Assembly (NCBI RefSeq): GCF_010500835.1 | Contig: NZ_JAAAMJ010000001.1 | Location: 372,001 to 436,000, forward strand | Reading direction: 5' to 3' | DNA length: 64,000 nt | From: Aurantimonas aggregata | GTDB taxonomy: Bacteria; Pseudomonadota; Alphaproteobacteria; Rhizobiales; Rhizobiaceae | Shown: positions 45,862-57,944 of the stretch, piece after piece | How the letters are laid out: each line of letters starts with the position of its first letter | Position numbering within the stretch: the first letter of the stretch is position 1 | Made by a program: the position numbers and the translations under genes | Notes under the pieces: model-generated | Seen by the model: the letters and a program-made list of their open reading frames with translations, nothing else | What the model was told of the DNA's origin: nothing | Databases searched by the model: none

Positions 45862-47145
45862 ATGACCCGAACCGATCGCTTCGACGATATCGCCGGCTCG
45901 GCCGCGGACGATTTGCAGGCCGAACTCGCCGAACGGGTACGCGGCGAGGCGCATCGCCTCCGCCACGAGCGGCTGATCCTCTATGCCGGCGCCAACATCC
46001 TGACGCCGGCGCTGGAATCCGCCTTCGACGCGACGCTCAGCCTGATGCCCTACATGGGCCCGCCGCACGACAAGGAGCAGCCGGGCAGCGACTTCGCTGC
46101 CTCGCTCGAAATCCTGACCAGCCGGCTCGCCTGCGAGGTCTTCGAGGCGGCCTGGGCCGACTGCCGTCTGCCGAGCTGCACCATCGCCAATCTCGCCGTC
46201 TTCGCCTGCTTCACGACGCCGGGCGACACCATACTCGCCCCGGCGGCCAGCGATGGCGGCCATCTCAGCCAGCGCCGCGGCGGCACACCCTCGCTCTTCG
46301 GCCTCGACATCGTCGACCTGCCCTTCGATGCCGCCGGCCAGTGCCTCGACGCGCCCGCCGCCGCCGCCCTGATCCGCGCCCACCGGCCGCGCCTCGTCAT
46401 GCTCGGCCGCAGCGTGATGCTCGGGCCCGACACGCTCGAGCCCGTGGTCAGCGCTGCCCGCGAAACCGGCGCGCTGACCGTCTACGATCTCTCCCACGTC
46501 GCCGGGCTGGCCGCCGGCGGCGTCTTCCCCAACCCGCTGCGCGCCGGCGTCGATCTTCTGACCATGTCGACCTACAAGACCCTGGCCGGCCCGACCGGCG
46601 CCATCGTCGCCGGCACCGACCCGGAGATGGGCGCGCGCTTCGCCGCCTTCGTCGACGGCGCACTCCTCGCCAACCAGGACCTCTCCCGCCTGCCGGCCCT
46701 GGCGGGCGCCCTCGCCGAGTTCCGCGACGGCGGGACCTACGCACGCCGGACCGTCGACCTCGCCACGTCGTTGAAAGCGGCGCTGGCGGCGGCCGGCCTG
46801 CCCGTCCTCCTCCCCGAGGCGCCCGCCCAGAGCCATCAGGTCGTGGTGCCGATCGGCGACCTCGATGCGACCAAGGCGGCAATGGCGGCGCTGGAGCGGG
46901 GCCACCTGCTCGTCGGCCGCTGCCCGGTTCCGGGCGAGCCGGGTAGCCATGGCCTGCGCTTCGGCAGCCAACTTGCTGCCCGCATCGGCATGGCGCCGGT
47001 CAGCCTGACGGCGGTCGCAGAGGCGGTGGCGACGCTGCTGCACACGACGCGTGCCGCAGGCCGGGCGCCGACCGATGATCACGAAGCGGTGCTGGCTTGC
47101 CGGCGCGCCGTGATGGCCGCGCTGGCAACCACGGCTCCGGGGTAG
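45862..47145 (+). CDS. SHMT-like PLP-dependent enzyme
   Basis: A 427-residue fold-type I PLP enzyme related to serine hydroxymethyltransferase. The cofactor region VYDLSHVAGLAAGGVFPNPL (about 211-230) and the presumed PLP lysine at Lys239 in STYKTLAGPTG resemble SHMT (in which the motif is THKTLRGPRG). The overall sequence is clearly divergent, and the usual SHMT tetrahydrofolate-site residues are hard to place. It could cleave or form a beta-hydroxy amino acid from glycine. It stands between the CoA transferase and the glycine cleavage genes, so glycine as substrate or product fits. Confidence 0.75.
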   Translation: MTRTDRFDDIAGSAADDLQAELAERVRGEAHRLRHERLILYAGANILTPALESAFDATLSLMPYMGPPHDKEQPGSDFAASLEILTSRLACEVFEAAWADCRLPSCTIANLAVFACFTTPGDTILAPAASDGGHLSQRRGGTPSLFGLDIVDLPFDAAGQCLDAPAAAALIRAHRPRLVMLGRSVMLGPDTLEPVVSAARETGALTVYDLSHVAGLAAGGVFPNPLRAGVDLLTMSTYKTLAGPTGAIVAGTDPEMGARFAAFVDGALLANQDLSRLPALAGALAEFRDGGTYARRTVDLATSLKAALAAAGLPVLLPEAPAQSHQVVVPIGDLDATKAAMAALERGHLLVGRCPVPGEPGSHGLRFGSQLAARIGMAPVSLTAVAEAVATLLHTTRAAGRAPTDDHEAVLACRRAVMAALATTAPG

Positions 47146-47227
47146 ACGCGCAGCCCGACTGCGACTACCCACCATCCTGCCTATCGTCCGAGGGACGAAT
47201 CGCGACTTTCACAAGGAGCTGGCGCCC

Positions 47228-48361
47228 ATGACGGATCTGAAGCGAACACCGCTCACCGACCTGCACGTCTCGCTCGGCGCGCGGATGGTGCCGTTCGCGG
47301 GCTACTCGATGCCGGTGCAGTACCCTGCCGGCATCATGAAGGAACACCTTCACACCCGCAGCGCCGCCGGGCTGTTCGACGTTTCGCACATGGGACAGAT
47401 CGCGATCCGGCCGCGCTCCGGCAATCTGCGCGATGCGGCGCTGGCGCTGGAGACGCTGGTGCCCGTCGACGTCGCCGGTCTCGCCGAAGGCCGTCAGCGC
47501 TACGGCGTGTTCACCGACGATTCCGGCGGCATACTCGACGATCTGATGATCGCCAACCGTGGCGACCACCTGTTCCTCGTCGTCAACGCCGCCTGCAAGG
47601 ACCAGGACCTGGCGCATCTCGAAGCTGGCCTCGCCACCACCTGCATCGTCGAGAACCTGCCGCATCGGGCGCTGCTCGCCCTGCAGGGACCGGCGGCGGA
47701 GGCTGCCCTCGCGACGCTTGCGCCGGAAGTCGCTGCCATGCGCTTCATGGACGTTCGCGCGGTCGACCTGGTCGGTGCCGGCTGCATCGTCTCGCGTTCC
47801 GGCTATACCGGCGAGGACGGCTACGAGATTTCCGTCCCGGCGGCCGACGCGGAACGCCTCGCCAAGGCGCTGCTCGCCATCGACGGCGTCGCCCCCGTCG
47901 GGCTCGGTGCGCGCGACTCGCTGCGGCTGGAAGCCGGTCTCTGCCTGCACGGCAACGACATCGACACCACGACGACGCCGGTGGAGGCCTCGCTCGAATG
48001 GGCCATCCAGAAGATCCGGCGCGCCTGCGGCGATCGCCAGGGCGGCTTTCCCGGCGCCGACATCATCCTGAAGCAGCTCTCGGCGGGCGCTGCGCGGCGG
48101 CGCGTCGGCCTGCGTCCCGAGACCAAGGCGCCGATCCGCGCCGAGACGCCGCTCTTTGCCGAAGAGGCGAGTGGCGAGCCGATCGGCCGCGTCACCTCGG
48201 GCGGCTTCGCGCCGTCTCTGGAGGCGCCGGTCGCCATGGGATACGTTCCGACGGAGCAGGCGGGAGTGGGCACCCGGCTCTTTGCGGAGGTCCGCGGCAA
48301 GCGGCTTCCCGTCACCGTCACATCCCTGCCCTTCGTCACGCCCGGCTACAAGCGCCGGTAG
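47228..48361 (+). CDS. gcvT: Glycine cleavage system T protein (aminomethyltransferase)
   Basis: A 377-residue T protein that transfers the methylene group from the H protein to tetrahydrofolate and releases ammonia. Typical features are VPFAGYSMPVQYPAGIMKEH near 21, FDVSHMGQI near 49, the folate-binding acidic region in RSGYTGEDGYEI near 190 and a GCV_T_C domain from about 280. AAGGAG lies 10 nt before the ATG. The 82-bp gap upstream is too short for a glycine riboswitch. The gene order T-H-P follows. Confidence 0.94.
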   Translation: MTDLKRTPLTDLHVSLGARMVPFAGYSMPVQYPAGIMKEHLHTRSAAGLFDVSHMGQIAIRPRSGNLRDAALALETLVPVDVAGLAEGRQRYGVFTDDSGGILDDLMIANRGDHLFLVVNAACKDQDLAHLEAGLATTCIVENLPHRALLALQGPAAEAALATLAPEVAAMRFMDVRAVDLVGAGCIVSRSGYTGEDGYEISVPAADAERLAKALLAIDGVAPVGLGARDSLRLEAGLCLHGNDIDTTTTPVEASLEWAIQKIRRACGDRQGGFPGADIILKQLSAGAARRRVGLRPETKAPIRAETPLFAEEASGEPIGRVTSGGFAPSLEAPVAMGYVPTEQAGVGTRLFAEVRGKRLPVTVTSLPFVTPGYKRR

Positions 48362-48380
48362 ACACTGAAGGAATTTTCCA

Positions 48381-48749
48381 ATGCTGAAATACACCAAGGA
48401 ACACGAGTGGCTGCGGATCGAGGGCGACGTGGCGACGGTGGGGATCACCCCGCACGCCTCGGTGCAGCTGGGTGATCTGGTCTTCGTCGAGCTGCCGGCC
48501 GTCGGCACGAACTTTGCCAAGGGCGACGATGCCGCCGTGGTGGAATCCGTCAAGGCCGCCTCGGAGATCTACGCGCCGCTCGATGGCGAGATCGTCGAAA
48601 TCAACCAGGCGATCGTCGACGACCCGTCGATCGTCAACAGCGACCCGGGCGAAGCCGGCTGGTTCTTCAAGATGAAGCTCGCCGATGCCAGTGCCGCCGC
48701 CGAGCTGATGGACGAGGACGCCTACAACGCGATGGTCGGGCAGGCCTGA
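48381..48749 (+). CDS. gcvH: Glycine cleavage system H protein
   Basis: A 122-residue lipoyl carrier. The lipoylated lysine is Lys58 in [10 protein letters not shown]. The N-terminal [16 protein letters not shown] and C-terminal GWFFKMK segments are conserved. It shuttles the aminomethyl group between P, T and the shared dihydrolipoamide dehydrogenase (L protein), which is not in the window. Located 19 nt after gcvT and 4 nt before gcvP. Confidence 0.95.
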   Translation: MLKYTKEHEWLRIEGDVATVGITPHASVQLGDLVFVELPAVGTNFAKGDDAAVVESVKAASEIYAPLDGEIVEINQAIVDDPSIVNSDPGEAGWFFKMKLADASAAAELMDEDAYNAMVGQA

Positions 48750-48753
48750 TCCG

Positions 48754-51606
<2,853 letters not shown>

Positions 51607-51639
51607 CCGCCGGCGGCGGCCCGCGGATAGGGCATCACC

Positions 51640-52083
51640 ATGGGTGATCCGGGGCTCTACGGCGGGCTGATGCTGGCCTCGTTCCTGGCGGCGACGCTGC
51701 TGCCGGGATCGTCGGAGGCGCTGCTGTCCGGGCTGCTGGCGAACGGCTACGGCGAGCCGATCCTGCTCGTCGGAGCCGCCTCCTTCGGCAACGTCACCGG
51801 CTCGCTCGCCAACTGGCTCTGCGGACGTTTCCTCGCCCGCTTCATGGGAAGGCGCTGGTTTCCCGTGTCCGAAAAGGCCTACGGGCAGGCAGCGTCCTGG
51901 TTCGGGCACTACGGGCTGTGGACGCTTCTGTTCGCCTGGGTGCCGATCATCGGCGATCCGCTGACCGTGGTCGCGGGCGCCCTACGAACGCCGATCCTGC
52001 CGTTCGTCGTGCTGGTGAGCATCGGCAAGGTCGTGCGCTATGCCGGCGTCGCCGCCGCGACCCTCTGGTGGACCGGCGGGTGA
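51640..52083 (+). CDS. YqaA/DedA-like membrane protein
   Basis: A 147-residue protein with about four hydrophobic segments and the VTT/SNARE-associated pattern (LPGSSEALLSGLLANGY near 20, then GSLANWLCGRFLARFMGRRW near 52). DedA-superfamily proteins move or flip lipid carriers and phospholipids. The next gene encodes a cardiolipin synthase, which fits a membrane-lipid context. The short length matches the YqaA subgroup. Confidence 0.8.
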   Translation: MGDPGLYGGLMLASFLAATLLPGSSEALLSGLLANGYGEPILLVGAASFGNVTGSLANWLCGRFLARFMGRRWFPVSEKAYGQAASWFGHYGLWTLLFAWVPIIGDPLTVVAGALRTPILPFVVLVSIGKVVRYAGVAAATLWWTGG

Positions 52084-52152
52084 CCGGACGTCGCCGTTCA
52101 TGTCAGGATCATGCCCCTGTCTCGCCGCCGGCGGCGCGGCTATGGTGGCGCC

Positions 52153-53571
52153 ATGATCGCTGCCGTCACCGACCATCTGGGTCTCATCTATCTGGTCTGC
52201 GAATGGATCATCCGGCTGGCGATGCTCGCCGTGGTGCCGCGCCGGCGCAACTCGCCATCTGCCCGGAGCTGGCTGCTCTTCATCTTCTTCCTGCCGATAC
52301 CCGGCGTCCTCATCTATGCCGCGATCGGCCGTCCCGCCTTTGCGCAATGGCGCGCCGAACGCTTCCGTCGGCTTGCACCGTTCTTCGCCGACACCAACGC
52401 CCGCATGCGCCCCGCAGGGCTGCGGATCCCGAATGCACAGAACCGCAAGGCGGTGGATCTGGCCGACAGCGTCGGCGGGTTCCCGGCGATCGGCGGCAAC
52501 GCCATCGAGCTGATGGACGGATACGACCAGACCATCGACAGGCTCGTCGCCGACATCGACGCAGCGCGCTTTTCCGTGCGGCTGCTGGTCTACATCTTCG
52601 CCGACGACGCGACGGGCATGAAGGTCATCGACGCGCTGGCGCGGGCCGTCGCCCGCGGCGTCAAATGCCACGTCCTGCTCGATCCGGTCGGGTCGCATCG
52701 CTGGCGCCGCGGCACCGTCTCGCGCCTCCGCTCGGCCGGCGTCGAGGTCCGCGAGGCCCTGCCCTACCGGCTGCTGCACCGGCGCACCCGCGGCGACATG
52801 CGCAACCACCGCAAGCTTTTCGTCATCGACGGGGCGATCGGCTATGCCGGCTCGCAGAACATCGTCGCCAAGGATTTCCGGCCGGGCGTCACCAACCAGG
52901 AACTCGTCGTGCGCGTCGTCGGCCCGGTCGTCGCGGCGATGACGGCGGTGTTCGTCGCCGACTGGTTCCTCGAGACCGAAACCATGCTCTGCAATGCCGT
53001 CGACGTCCCGGCGCCTGCCGGCGCCGTCGTCGCGCAGATCCTGCCGAGCGGCGCCAATTATGCGCTGGAGGGTTTCGCCACGCTGCTGGTCTGGCTGATC
53101 CACACGGCGCAGCACTCGGTCGTGGTGACGACGCCCTATCTCATCCCTGAGGAAGAACTGATGGGCGCGATGCGCACTGCGGTGCTGCGCGGCGTCAGGG
53201 TCAGCATCATCGTTTCGGCCGTCGCCGATCAGCGGCTCGTGCGGCTGGCGCAGGAATCCTACTACGAGGATCTCCTGGCGGCCGGGGTCTCGATCTATCT
53301 GTTCGAGAACTATCTGCTGCATGCCAAGAATGTCAGCATCGACGGGCGCCTGTCGATCATCGGCTCGAGCAATGTCGACCTGCGCTCGTTCCAGTTGAAC
53401 GAGGAGGTCAGCCTGCTGATCCCTGACGAGGCGACGACGATGATGCTCGACGCAACCCAGGATCGGGCGATCACGGGCAGTCGGCAGCTGCTGCTGGAGG
53501 ACTGGAAGCGCCGTTCGCGGCCAAGGCGTTTTGCCGAAAACCTCGCCCGCCTTCTGAGCCCGCTGCTCTGA
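52153..53571 (+). CDS. cls: Cardiolipin synthase (phospholipase D family)
   Basis: A 472-residue ClsA-type enzyme. Two N-terminal membrane helices (about residues 5-60) are followed by two phospholipase-D domains with HxK motifs: HRKLFVIDGAIGYAGSQN near 230 and HAKNVSIDGRLSIIGSSN near 395. It joins two phosphatidylglycerols into cardiolipin at the inner membrane. The ATG at 52153 is preferred since it starts just before the first helix. An in-frame ATG at 52111 adds a basic 14-residue tail. Confidence 0.9.
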   Translation: MIAAVTDHLGLIYLVCEWIIRLAMLAVVPRRRNSPSARSWLLFIFFLPIPGVLIYAAIGRPAFAQWRAERFRRLAPFFADTNARMRPAGLRIPNAQNRKAVDLADSVGGFPAIGGNAIELMDGYDQTIDRLVADIDAARFSVRLLVYIFADDATGMKVIDALARAVARGVKCHVLLDPVGSHRWRRGTVSRLRSAGVEVREALPYRLLHRRTRGDMRNHRKLFVIDGAIGYAGSQNIVAKDFRPGVTNQELVVRVVGPVVAAMTAVFVADWFLETETMLCNAVDVPAPAGAVVAQILPSGANYALEGFATLLVWLIHTAQHSVVVTTPYLIPEEELMGAMRTAVLRGVRVSIIVSAVADQRLVRLAQESYYEDLLAAGVSIYLFENYLLHAKNVSIDGRLSIIGSSNVDLRSFQLNEEVSLLIPDEATTMMLDATQDRAITGSRQLLLEDWKRRSRPRRFAENLARLLSPLL

Positions 53572-53643
53572 AAGAGAGCGTTCCGCTCGATTGACCGAGC
53601 CCGCGCGCAGGGTGGTGCGCACGGGAGCCGCGAAACCGCTTCG

Positions 53644-54417
53644 TCACAGCGAATTGGCGGCATCCACCAGTTGCGGCACGAGGGCGGCCTCGATCCGGGC
53701 GCGATCCCATTTCAGGCCGGACACCGAGCACTGGATCGCGGCCGCGCGCCGGTTGCCGCGCACCGGGGCGGCGATTCCGACCTCGTTCATCAGCAGCTCG
53801 TCGTAGCCGATCGCATAGCCGGTCTCGGCCGCCTCGTCGATGAGCCGGAGCACCGCCATCCGGTCCATCACGGTGTTCTGCGTATAGCGCTTCATCGGCC
53901 ATTCCTCGGCGCAGCGGCGGCGCTCCTCCGGCGGTCGCAGCGAGAGCATGGCCCGGCCGCTGGAGGTATTCAGCGCCGGGGCACGGCGGCCCACGATGGT
54001 CGCGGCGTAGCTGGTGCGCGCATTCGGCATGCGGGCGGCATAGACGATGCTGTCGCCGTCGAGCAGCGCGAGATTCACCGTTTCGCCCAGTGCCTGCCGC
54101 AGGTCGATCAGCCGTGGCATCGCCGCCCGCACCGTCTCGTCCGCGAACAGGAAGGCGTTGGCGAGTTCGAGGAACTTGATTGCCGGCCGATAGCGCCGGG
54201 TCTGCGGATCCTTCTCCAGATAGCCGAGCCGATGGAAGGTGTTGGCGAAGCGCTGCGTCGCGCTCTTGTCGAGCCCGGTGGCGAGCGCGAACTCGCGCAA
54301 TCCCATGTCCGTGTGCGCCTCGTCGAAGGCGGCGAGCACCCGCATTCCCTTTTCGAGGGATGAGACGAACAGCGTGTCCTGCTTGGGAGTGATCGTATCC
54401 ATCTGCCGTTCCGTCAT
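53644..54417 (-). CDS. IclR-family transcriptional regulator
   Basis: A 257-residue IclR regulator. The winged helix covers about residues 15-75 (LREFALATGLDKSATQRFAN). The effector domain covers about 85-250, with the family stretches TVNLALLDGDSIVYAARMPN and LNTSSGRAML. The start at 54417 is chosen over one four codons upstream; a third at 54402 is possible. It diverges from the GGT-like/peptide-ABC operon, so it very likely controls that operon through the intergenic inverted repeat at 54493-54506. Confidence 0.87.
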   Translation of the reverse strand: MTERQMDTITPKQDTLFVSSLEKGMRVLAAFDEAHTDMGLREFALATGLDKSATQRFANTFHRLGYLEKDPQTRRYRPAIKFLELANAFLFADETVRAAMPRLIDLRQALGETVNLALLDGDSIVYAARMPNARTSYAATIVGRRAPALNTSSGRAMLSLRPPEERRRCAEEWPMKRYTQNTVMDRMAVLRLIDEAAETGYAIGYDELLMNEVGIAAPVRGNRRAAAIQCSVSGLKWDRARIEAALVPQLVDAANSL

Positions 54418-54492
54418 GATGCGCTGCACAAATTATGCGCAGGGTGCGGTGTTGACTACTTCGTGACCTGATGCGTAGCTTAGCATATTACA

Positions 54493-54506
54493 GTGATGGA
54501 TATCAC
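54493..54506. promoter_or_regulatory. Inverted repeat between iclR-type gene and the peptide operon
   Basis: GTGAT-GGAT-ATCAC is a perfect 5-bp inverted repeat inside an AT-rich stretch (54480-54520) between two divergent operons. IclR proteins bind short palindromes in such positions. It is 76 bp from the regulator start and 81 bp from the GGT-like gene. Confidence 0.5.
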
Positions 54507-54586
54507 ATTATGATACCTGCGGCAGTCCGGGCTTCGTCGAAATCGCCAGCCGAGCATCGCCGCTCGGGCGTTCGAACCGTTGGCGG

Positions 54587-56188
54587 ATGGCCAGCCCGAT
54601 GAACGCGTTCTCCCGCTCGCAGACGATCCGCAAACCGGCGATCCGATCGAAAGCCGGGATCGTCGCGGCGCAGAGCCGGCTCGCGGCGGAAGCTGGCGCT
54701 GCCGTTCTCGCCGAGGGCGGAGACGCATTGGATGCCGCTGTCGCGACATCCTTTGCGCTGGGCGTGCTCGAGCCGTGGATGAGCGGCCCGGCCGGTGGCG
54801 GCGCGATGATGATATGGCGCGAGGCCGAGCAGAAGGCCTACTGCGTCCATTACGGCATGCGCGCGCCGGCAGGCCTCGACCCGGCCGACTACCCCCTGTC
54901 GGGCGAAGGGGTCGCCTCGGATCTGTTTCCCTGGAAGGCCGTCGTCGACGATCGCAACGTCGAGGGCGCCACGGCCGTTGCCGTGCCGGGGCTCGTCGAC
55001 GGGATCGGCATCGCCCATCAACGCTTCGGGCGGCGGCCCTGGCAGGGGCTGCTCGAGCCCGCCATCGCTCTTGCCCGGGAAGGGCTCCGGATCGACTGGT
55101 ATGCGGCGCTGATCCTGGCGTCGAACACCCGGTCGCTGGCCCGCGACGCCGATGCGGCAGCGCTGTTCCTCGAGGACGGCATGTGGCCGCCGGTGCCGGG
55201 CTGGACCGCCCTGGTCGACCGGCGCGTCCCCAATCCGGCCATGGCCGAGACCCTTGCCGTCCTTGCCGAACGCGGCCACCGCGAATTCTACGATGGCGAG
55301 ATCGGCCGCAGGCTCGCCGCCGATGTCCAGGCCAAGGGCGGATCGCTCTCTGCCGAGGACCTCTCCGCCTATCACGCCACGATCGCCGAAATCGCCCGCA
55401 CGCCCTATCGCGACGGCGGCTTCTACCTGCCGGGCAACCTCACCGCCGGCCCGACTTTCGCCGACGTCTTCGCGCGCCTCGGCGAAGGCGACATGACGGG
55501 TCTGGATCAGCCCGACGGGCACAGCTTCGGGGCCTATGCGGATGCCTTCGCGGGCGCCTACCAGGACCGCCTCGCCGGCATGGGCGACAACGAGGCGCCG
55601 CACAGCCCGACCTGCACGACGCATTTCTCAGTCGTCGACCGCGACGGCAACATGGTGGCGATGACGCAGACGCTGCTGTCGGTGTTCGGCTCGCGGGTCG
55701 TCTCGCCCTCGACGGGCCTCCTGCTCAACAACGGCATCATGTGGTTCGATCCCGAGCAGGGCAAGCCGAACTCGCTCGGCCCCGGCAAGCGCTGCCTGAT
55801 GAATGTCTGCCCGGTCATCGGCGAGACGGCCGACGCACGCTTTGCCATCGGCGCGTCGGGCGGGCGCAAGATCTTGCCGGCGGTGGCGCAGCTCTCGTCC
55901 TTCCTGATCGATTTCGGCTTGGACCTCGACGCGGCCTTCCATCACCCGCGCATCGACGCCAGTGGCGGCCCGGCGGTGATCGCCGACGAGGCGCTGTCGC
56001 CCGAGATCCTCGCCGCGCTCGGCCAAACCCGCCGCGTCGTGACGGCACCGCGCACGGTTTATCCGAATTCCTTCGCCTGCCCCGCCGGCGTGATGCGTCG
56101 CGGCGCCCAGAATTTCGGCGCCACCGAGATCATGTCGCCCTGGGGAGACGCGGTCGCCGAGCCTTCGGGTGCCAGTGACCATCCATGA
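54587..56188 (+). CDS. Gamma-glutamyltransferase-family (Ntn) hydrolase
   Basis: A 533-residue member of the GGT family, which self-cleaves before a catalytic threonine and hydrolyses gamma-glutamyl amides. The presumed nucleophile is Thr344 in CTTHFSVVDRDGNMVAMTQT. The N-terminal AGIVAAQSRLAAEAGAAVLA and ASGGRKILPAVAQ near 425 also fit the family. The usual PLSSM oxyanion motif is replaced here by KRCLMNVCPVI, so chemistry or substrate probably differs. No signal peptide, so it acts in the cytoplasm on imported material. An ATG at 54599 is an alternative start. First gene of the peptide operon. Confidence 0.85.
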   Translation: MASPMNAFSRSQTIRKPAIRSKAGIVAAQSRLAAEAGAAVLAEGGDALDAAVATSFALGVLEPWMSGPAGGGAMMIWREAEQKAYCVHYGMRAPAGLDPADYPLSGEGVASDLFPWKAVVDDRNVEGATAVAVPGLVDGIGIAHQRFGRRPWQGLLEPAIALAREGLRIDWYAALILASNTRSLARDADAAALFLEDGMWPPVPGWTALVDRRVPNPAMAETLAVLAERGHREFYDGEIGRRLAADVQAKGGSLSAEDLSAYHATIAEIARTPYRDGGFYLPGNLTAGPTFADVFARLGEGDMTGLDQPDGHSFGAYADAFAGAYQDRLAGMGDNEAPHSPTCTTHFSVVDRDGNMVAMTQTLLSVFGSRVVSPSTGLLLNNGIMWFDPEQGKPNSLGPGKRCLMNVCPVIGETADARFAIGASGGRKILPAVAQLSSFLIDFGLDLDAAFHHPRIDASGGPAVIADEALSPEILAALGQTRRVVTAPRTVYPNSFACPAGVMRRGAQNFGATEIMSPWGDAVAEPSGASDHP

Positions 56189-56249
56189 GCCGCAGGTCCG
56201 CCGCAGGCGGCCTCGCACGCAATCCCACCGCAACAAAGGAGCAGGGCAC

Positions 56250-57866
56250 ATGAAGCATCTTCGATCCCTCGGAACGGCCGTCCCGCAAGGAAGCCTGCGC
56301 AGGCATCTGCTGGCCTCGGCCATCGCGCTGGCGAGTATCGGCGTCGCCTCCCCCGTCTTCGCGCAGGAGATCCGCGCCGTGATGCATTCGGGCCTTCGCG
56401 TGCTCGACCCGATCATCACCACGGCGCACATCACCCGCAACCATGGCTACATGATCTACGACACCCTGCTGGCGGTGGACGAGAACCAGGCGCCGCAGCC
56501 GCAGATGGCCGAGTGGACCGTCTCCGGCGACGGCATGGCCTACACGTTCACGCTGCGTGACGGGCTGAAGTTCCACGACGGCGCCGACGTCAAGGCGGCC
56601 GACGTGGTCGCCTCGCTGAAGCGCTGGGCCGAACGCGACGGCGGCGGCCAGATGCTGATGGGCTACACCGCGAGCATCGAGGCGAGCGACGACAAGACGG
56701 TCGTCCTCACGCTCTCGGAGCCGTTCTCCTACGTCATCGAGCTGATCGCCAAGCCGTCGGCCGTGCCGGCCTTCATCATGCCGGAGCGGATGGCGTCGAC
56801 GCCGGGGACGGAAGCCGTCGCCGAGCACATCGGCTCCGGGCCGTTCCGTTTCATGGACGCTGAGTACGAGCCGGGCGTGCGCGTCGTCTACGAGAAGTTC
56901 GAGGACTACGTCCCCCGTTCCGAACCGGCGAGCTGGACCGCCGGCGGCAAGAACGTGCTGGTCGACCGCGTCGTCTGGGTCAACATGCCGGACGCCCAGA
57001 CCGGGATCAACGCCCTGACCTCCGGGGAGATCGACTACATGGAGCAGCCACCGATCGACCTCCTGCCGCTGCTCGAGGGCAGCGAGGACATCACCGTCGA
57101 CGTCCTCAACACGCTCGGCTACCAGACGATGGGCCGGCTCAACTGGCTGCATGCGCCCTTCGACGACGTGCGCGTGCGCCGCGCAGCTATGCTGGCGCTG
57201 AACCAGACCGACGTGCTCGGCGCGCTTATCGGCAACCCCGACTACTACAGCGTCTGCGCTTCCATGTACGGCTGCGACACGCCGCTGGCGACCGACGCCG
57301 GTGGTGAAACCATGATGGAAGGCTCGGATGTCGAGGGCGCAAAGGCGCTGCTCGCGGAAGCCGGCTATGACGGCACGCCGATCGTGCTGATGCAGCCGAC
57401 CGACGTCTCCTCGGTCAGCCCGCAGCCGGTGGTCGCCGCGCAGCTGCTGCGCGAGGCGGGCTTCACCGTCGACCTGCAGCCGATGGACTGGCAGACGCTG
57501 GTCACCCGCCGTGCCAGCCAGGCAGCGCCCGCCGATGGCGGCTGGAACATGTTCTTCACCAACTGGGTCATCCCGGAAGTGTGGAACCCGATCATCAATC
57601 CGATGCTCAACGGCGGCGGCACCGAGAAGGCGTGGTTCGGCTGGCCGGACGATCCGGAGTTGGAGGCGATGCGCAAGGAGTTCGTGCAGGCGACGAGCGA
57701 CGAGGAGCGCCAGGAGATCGCGACGCGGCTCCACCAGCACGCCTATGAGGTCGTCAACTACATCCCGCTCGGCCAGTATCTGAGCCCGTCGGCATGGCGC
57801 AACGAATTGTCCGGCGTGCGGAAGTCTCCCGTGCCGCTGTTCTGGGACATCTCCAAGGCCGAGTAG
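56250..57866 (+). CDS. Peptide ABC transporter substrate-binding protein (SBP family 5)
   Basis: A 538-residue periplasmic binding protein of the DppA/OppA family. The N-terminal signal peptide is about residues 1-39 (SPVFAQ). The family pattern is clear: TFTLRDGLKFHDGADVKAAD near 110, SGPFRFMDAEY near 200, and VRRAAMLALNQTDVL near 308. AAAGGAG lies 8 nt before the ATG. It recognises the peptide-like substrate of the following permeases. The GGT-like, M81 and M20 neighbours suggest a modified peptide or amide. Confidence 0.9.
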   Translation: MKHLRSLGTAVPQGSLRRHLLASAIALASIGVASPVFAQEIRAVMHSGLRVLDPIITTAHITRNHGYMIYDTLLAVDENQAPQPQMAEWTVSGDGMAYTFTLRDGLKFHDGADVKAADVVASLKRWAERDGGGQMLMGYTASIEASDDKTVVLTLSEPFSYVIELIAKPSAVPAFIMPERMASTPGTEAVAEHIGSGPFRFMDAEYEPGVRVVYEKFEDYVPRSEPASWTAGGKNVLVDRVVWVNMPDAQTGINALTSGEIDYMEQPPIDLLPLLEGSEDITVDVLNTLGYQTMGRLNWLHAPFDDVRVRRAAMLALNQTDVLGALIGNPDYYSVCASMYGCDTPLATDAGGETMMEGSDVEGAKALLAEAGYDGTPIVLMQPTDVSSVSPQPVVAAQLLREAGFTVDLQPMDWQTLVTRRASQAAPADGGWNMFFTNWVIPEVWNPIINPMLNGGGTEKAWFGWPDDPELEAMRKEFVQATSDEERQEIATRLHQHAYEVVNYIPLGQYLSPSAWRNELSGVRKSPVPLFWDISKAE

Positions 57867-57944
57867 GCCGCTTCCGGGCAGGCGAGACGCGAAAGCCGCC
57901 CGCCTGTCCGGCCCGCATTCCTCCTGCCGTGGAGCCCTGACGCC

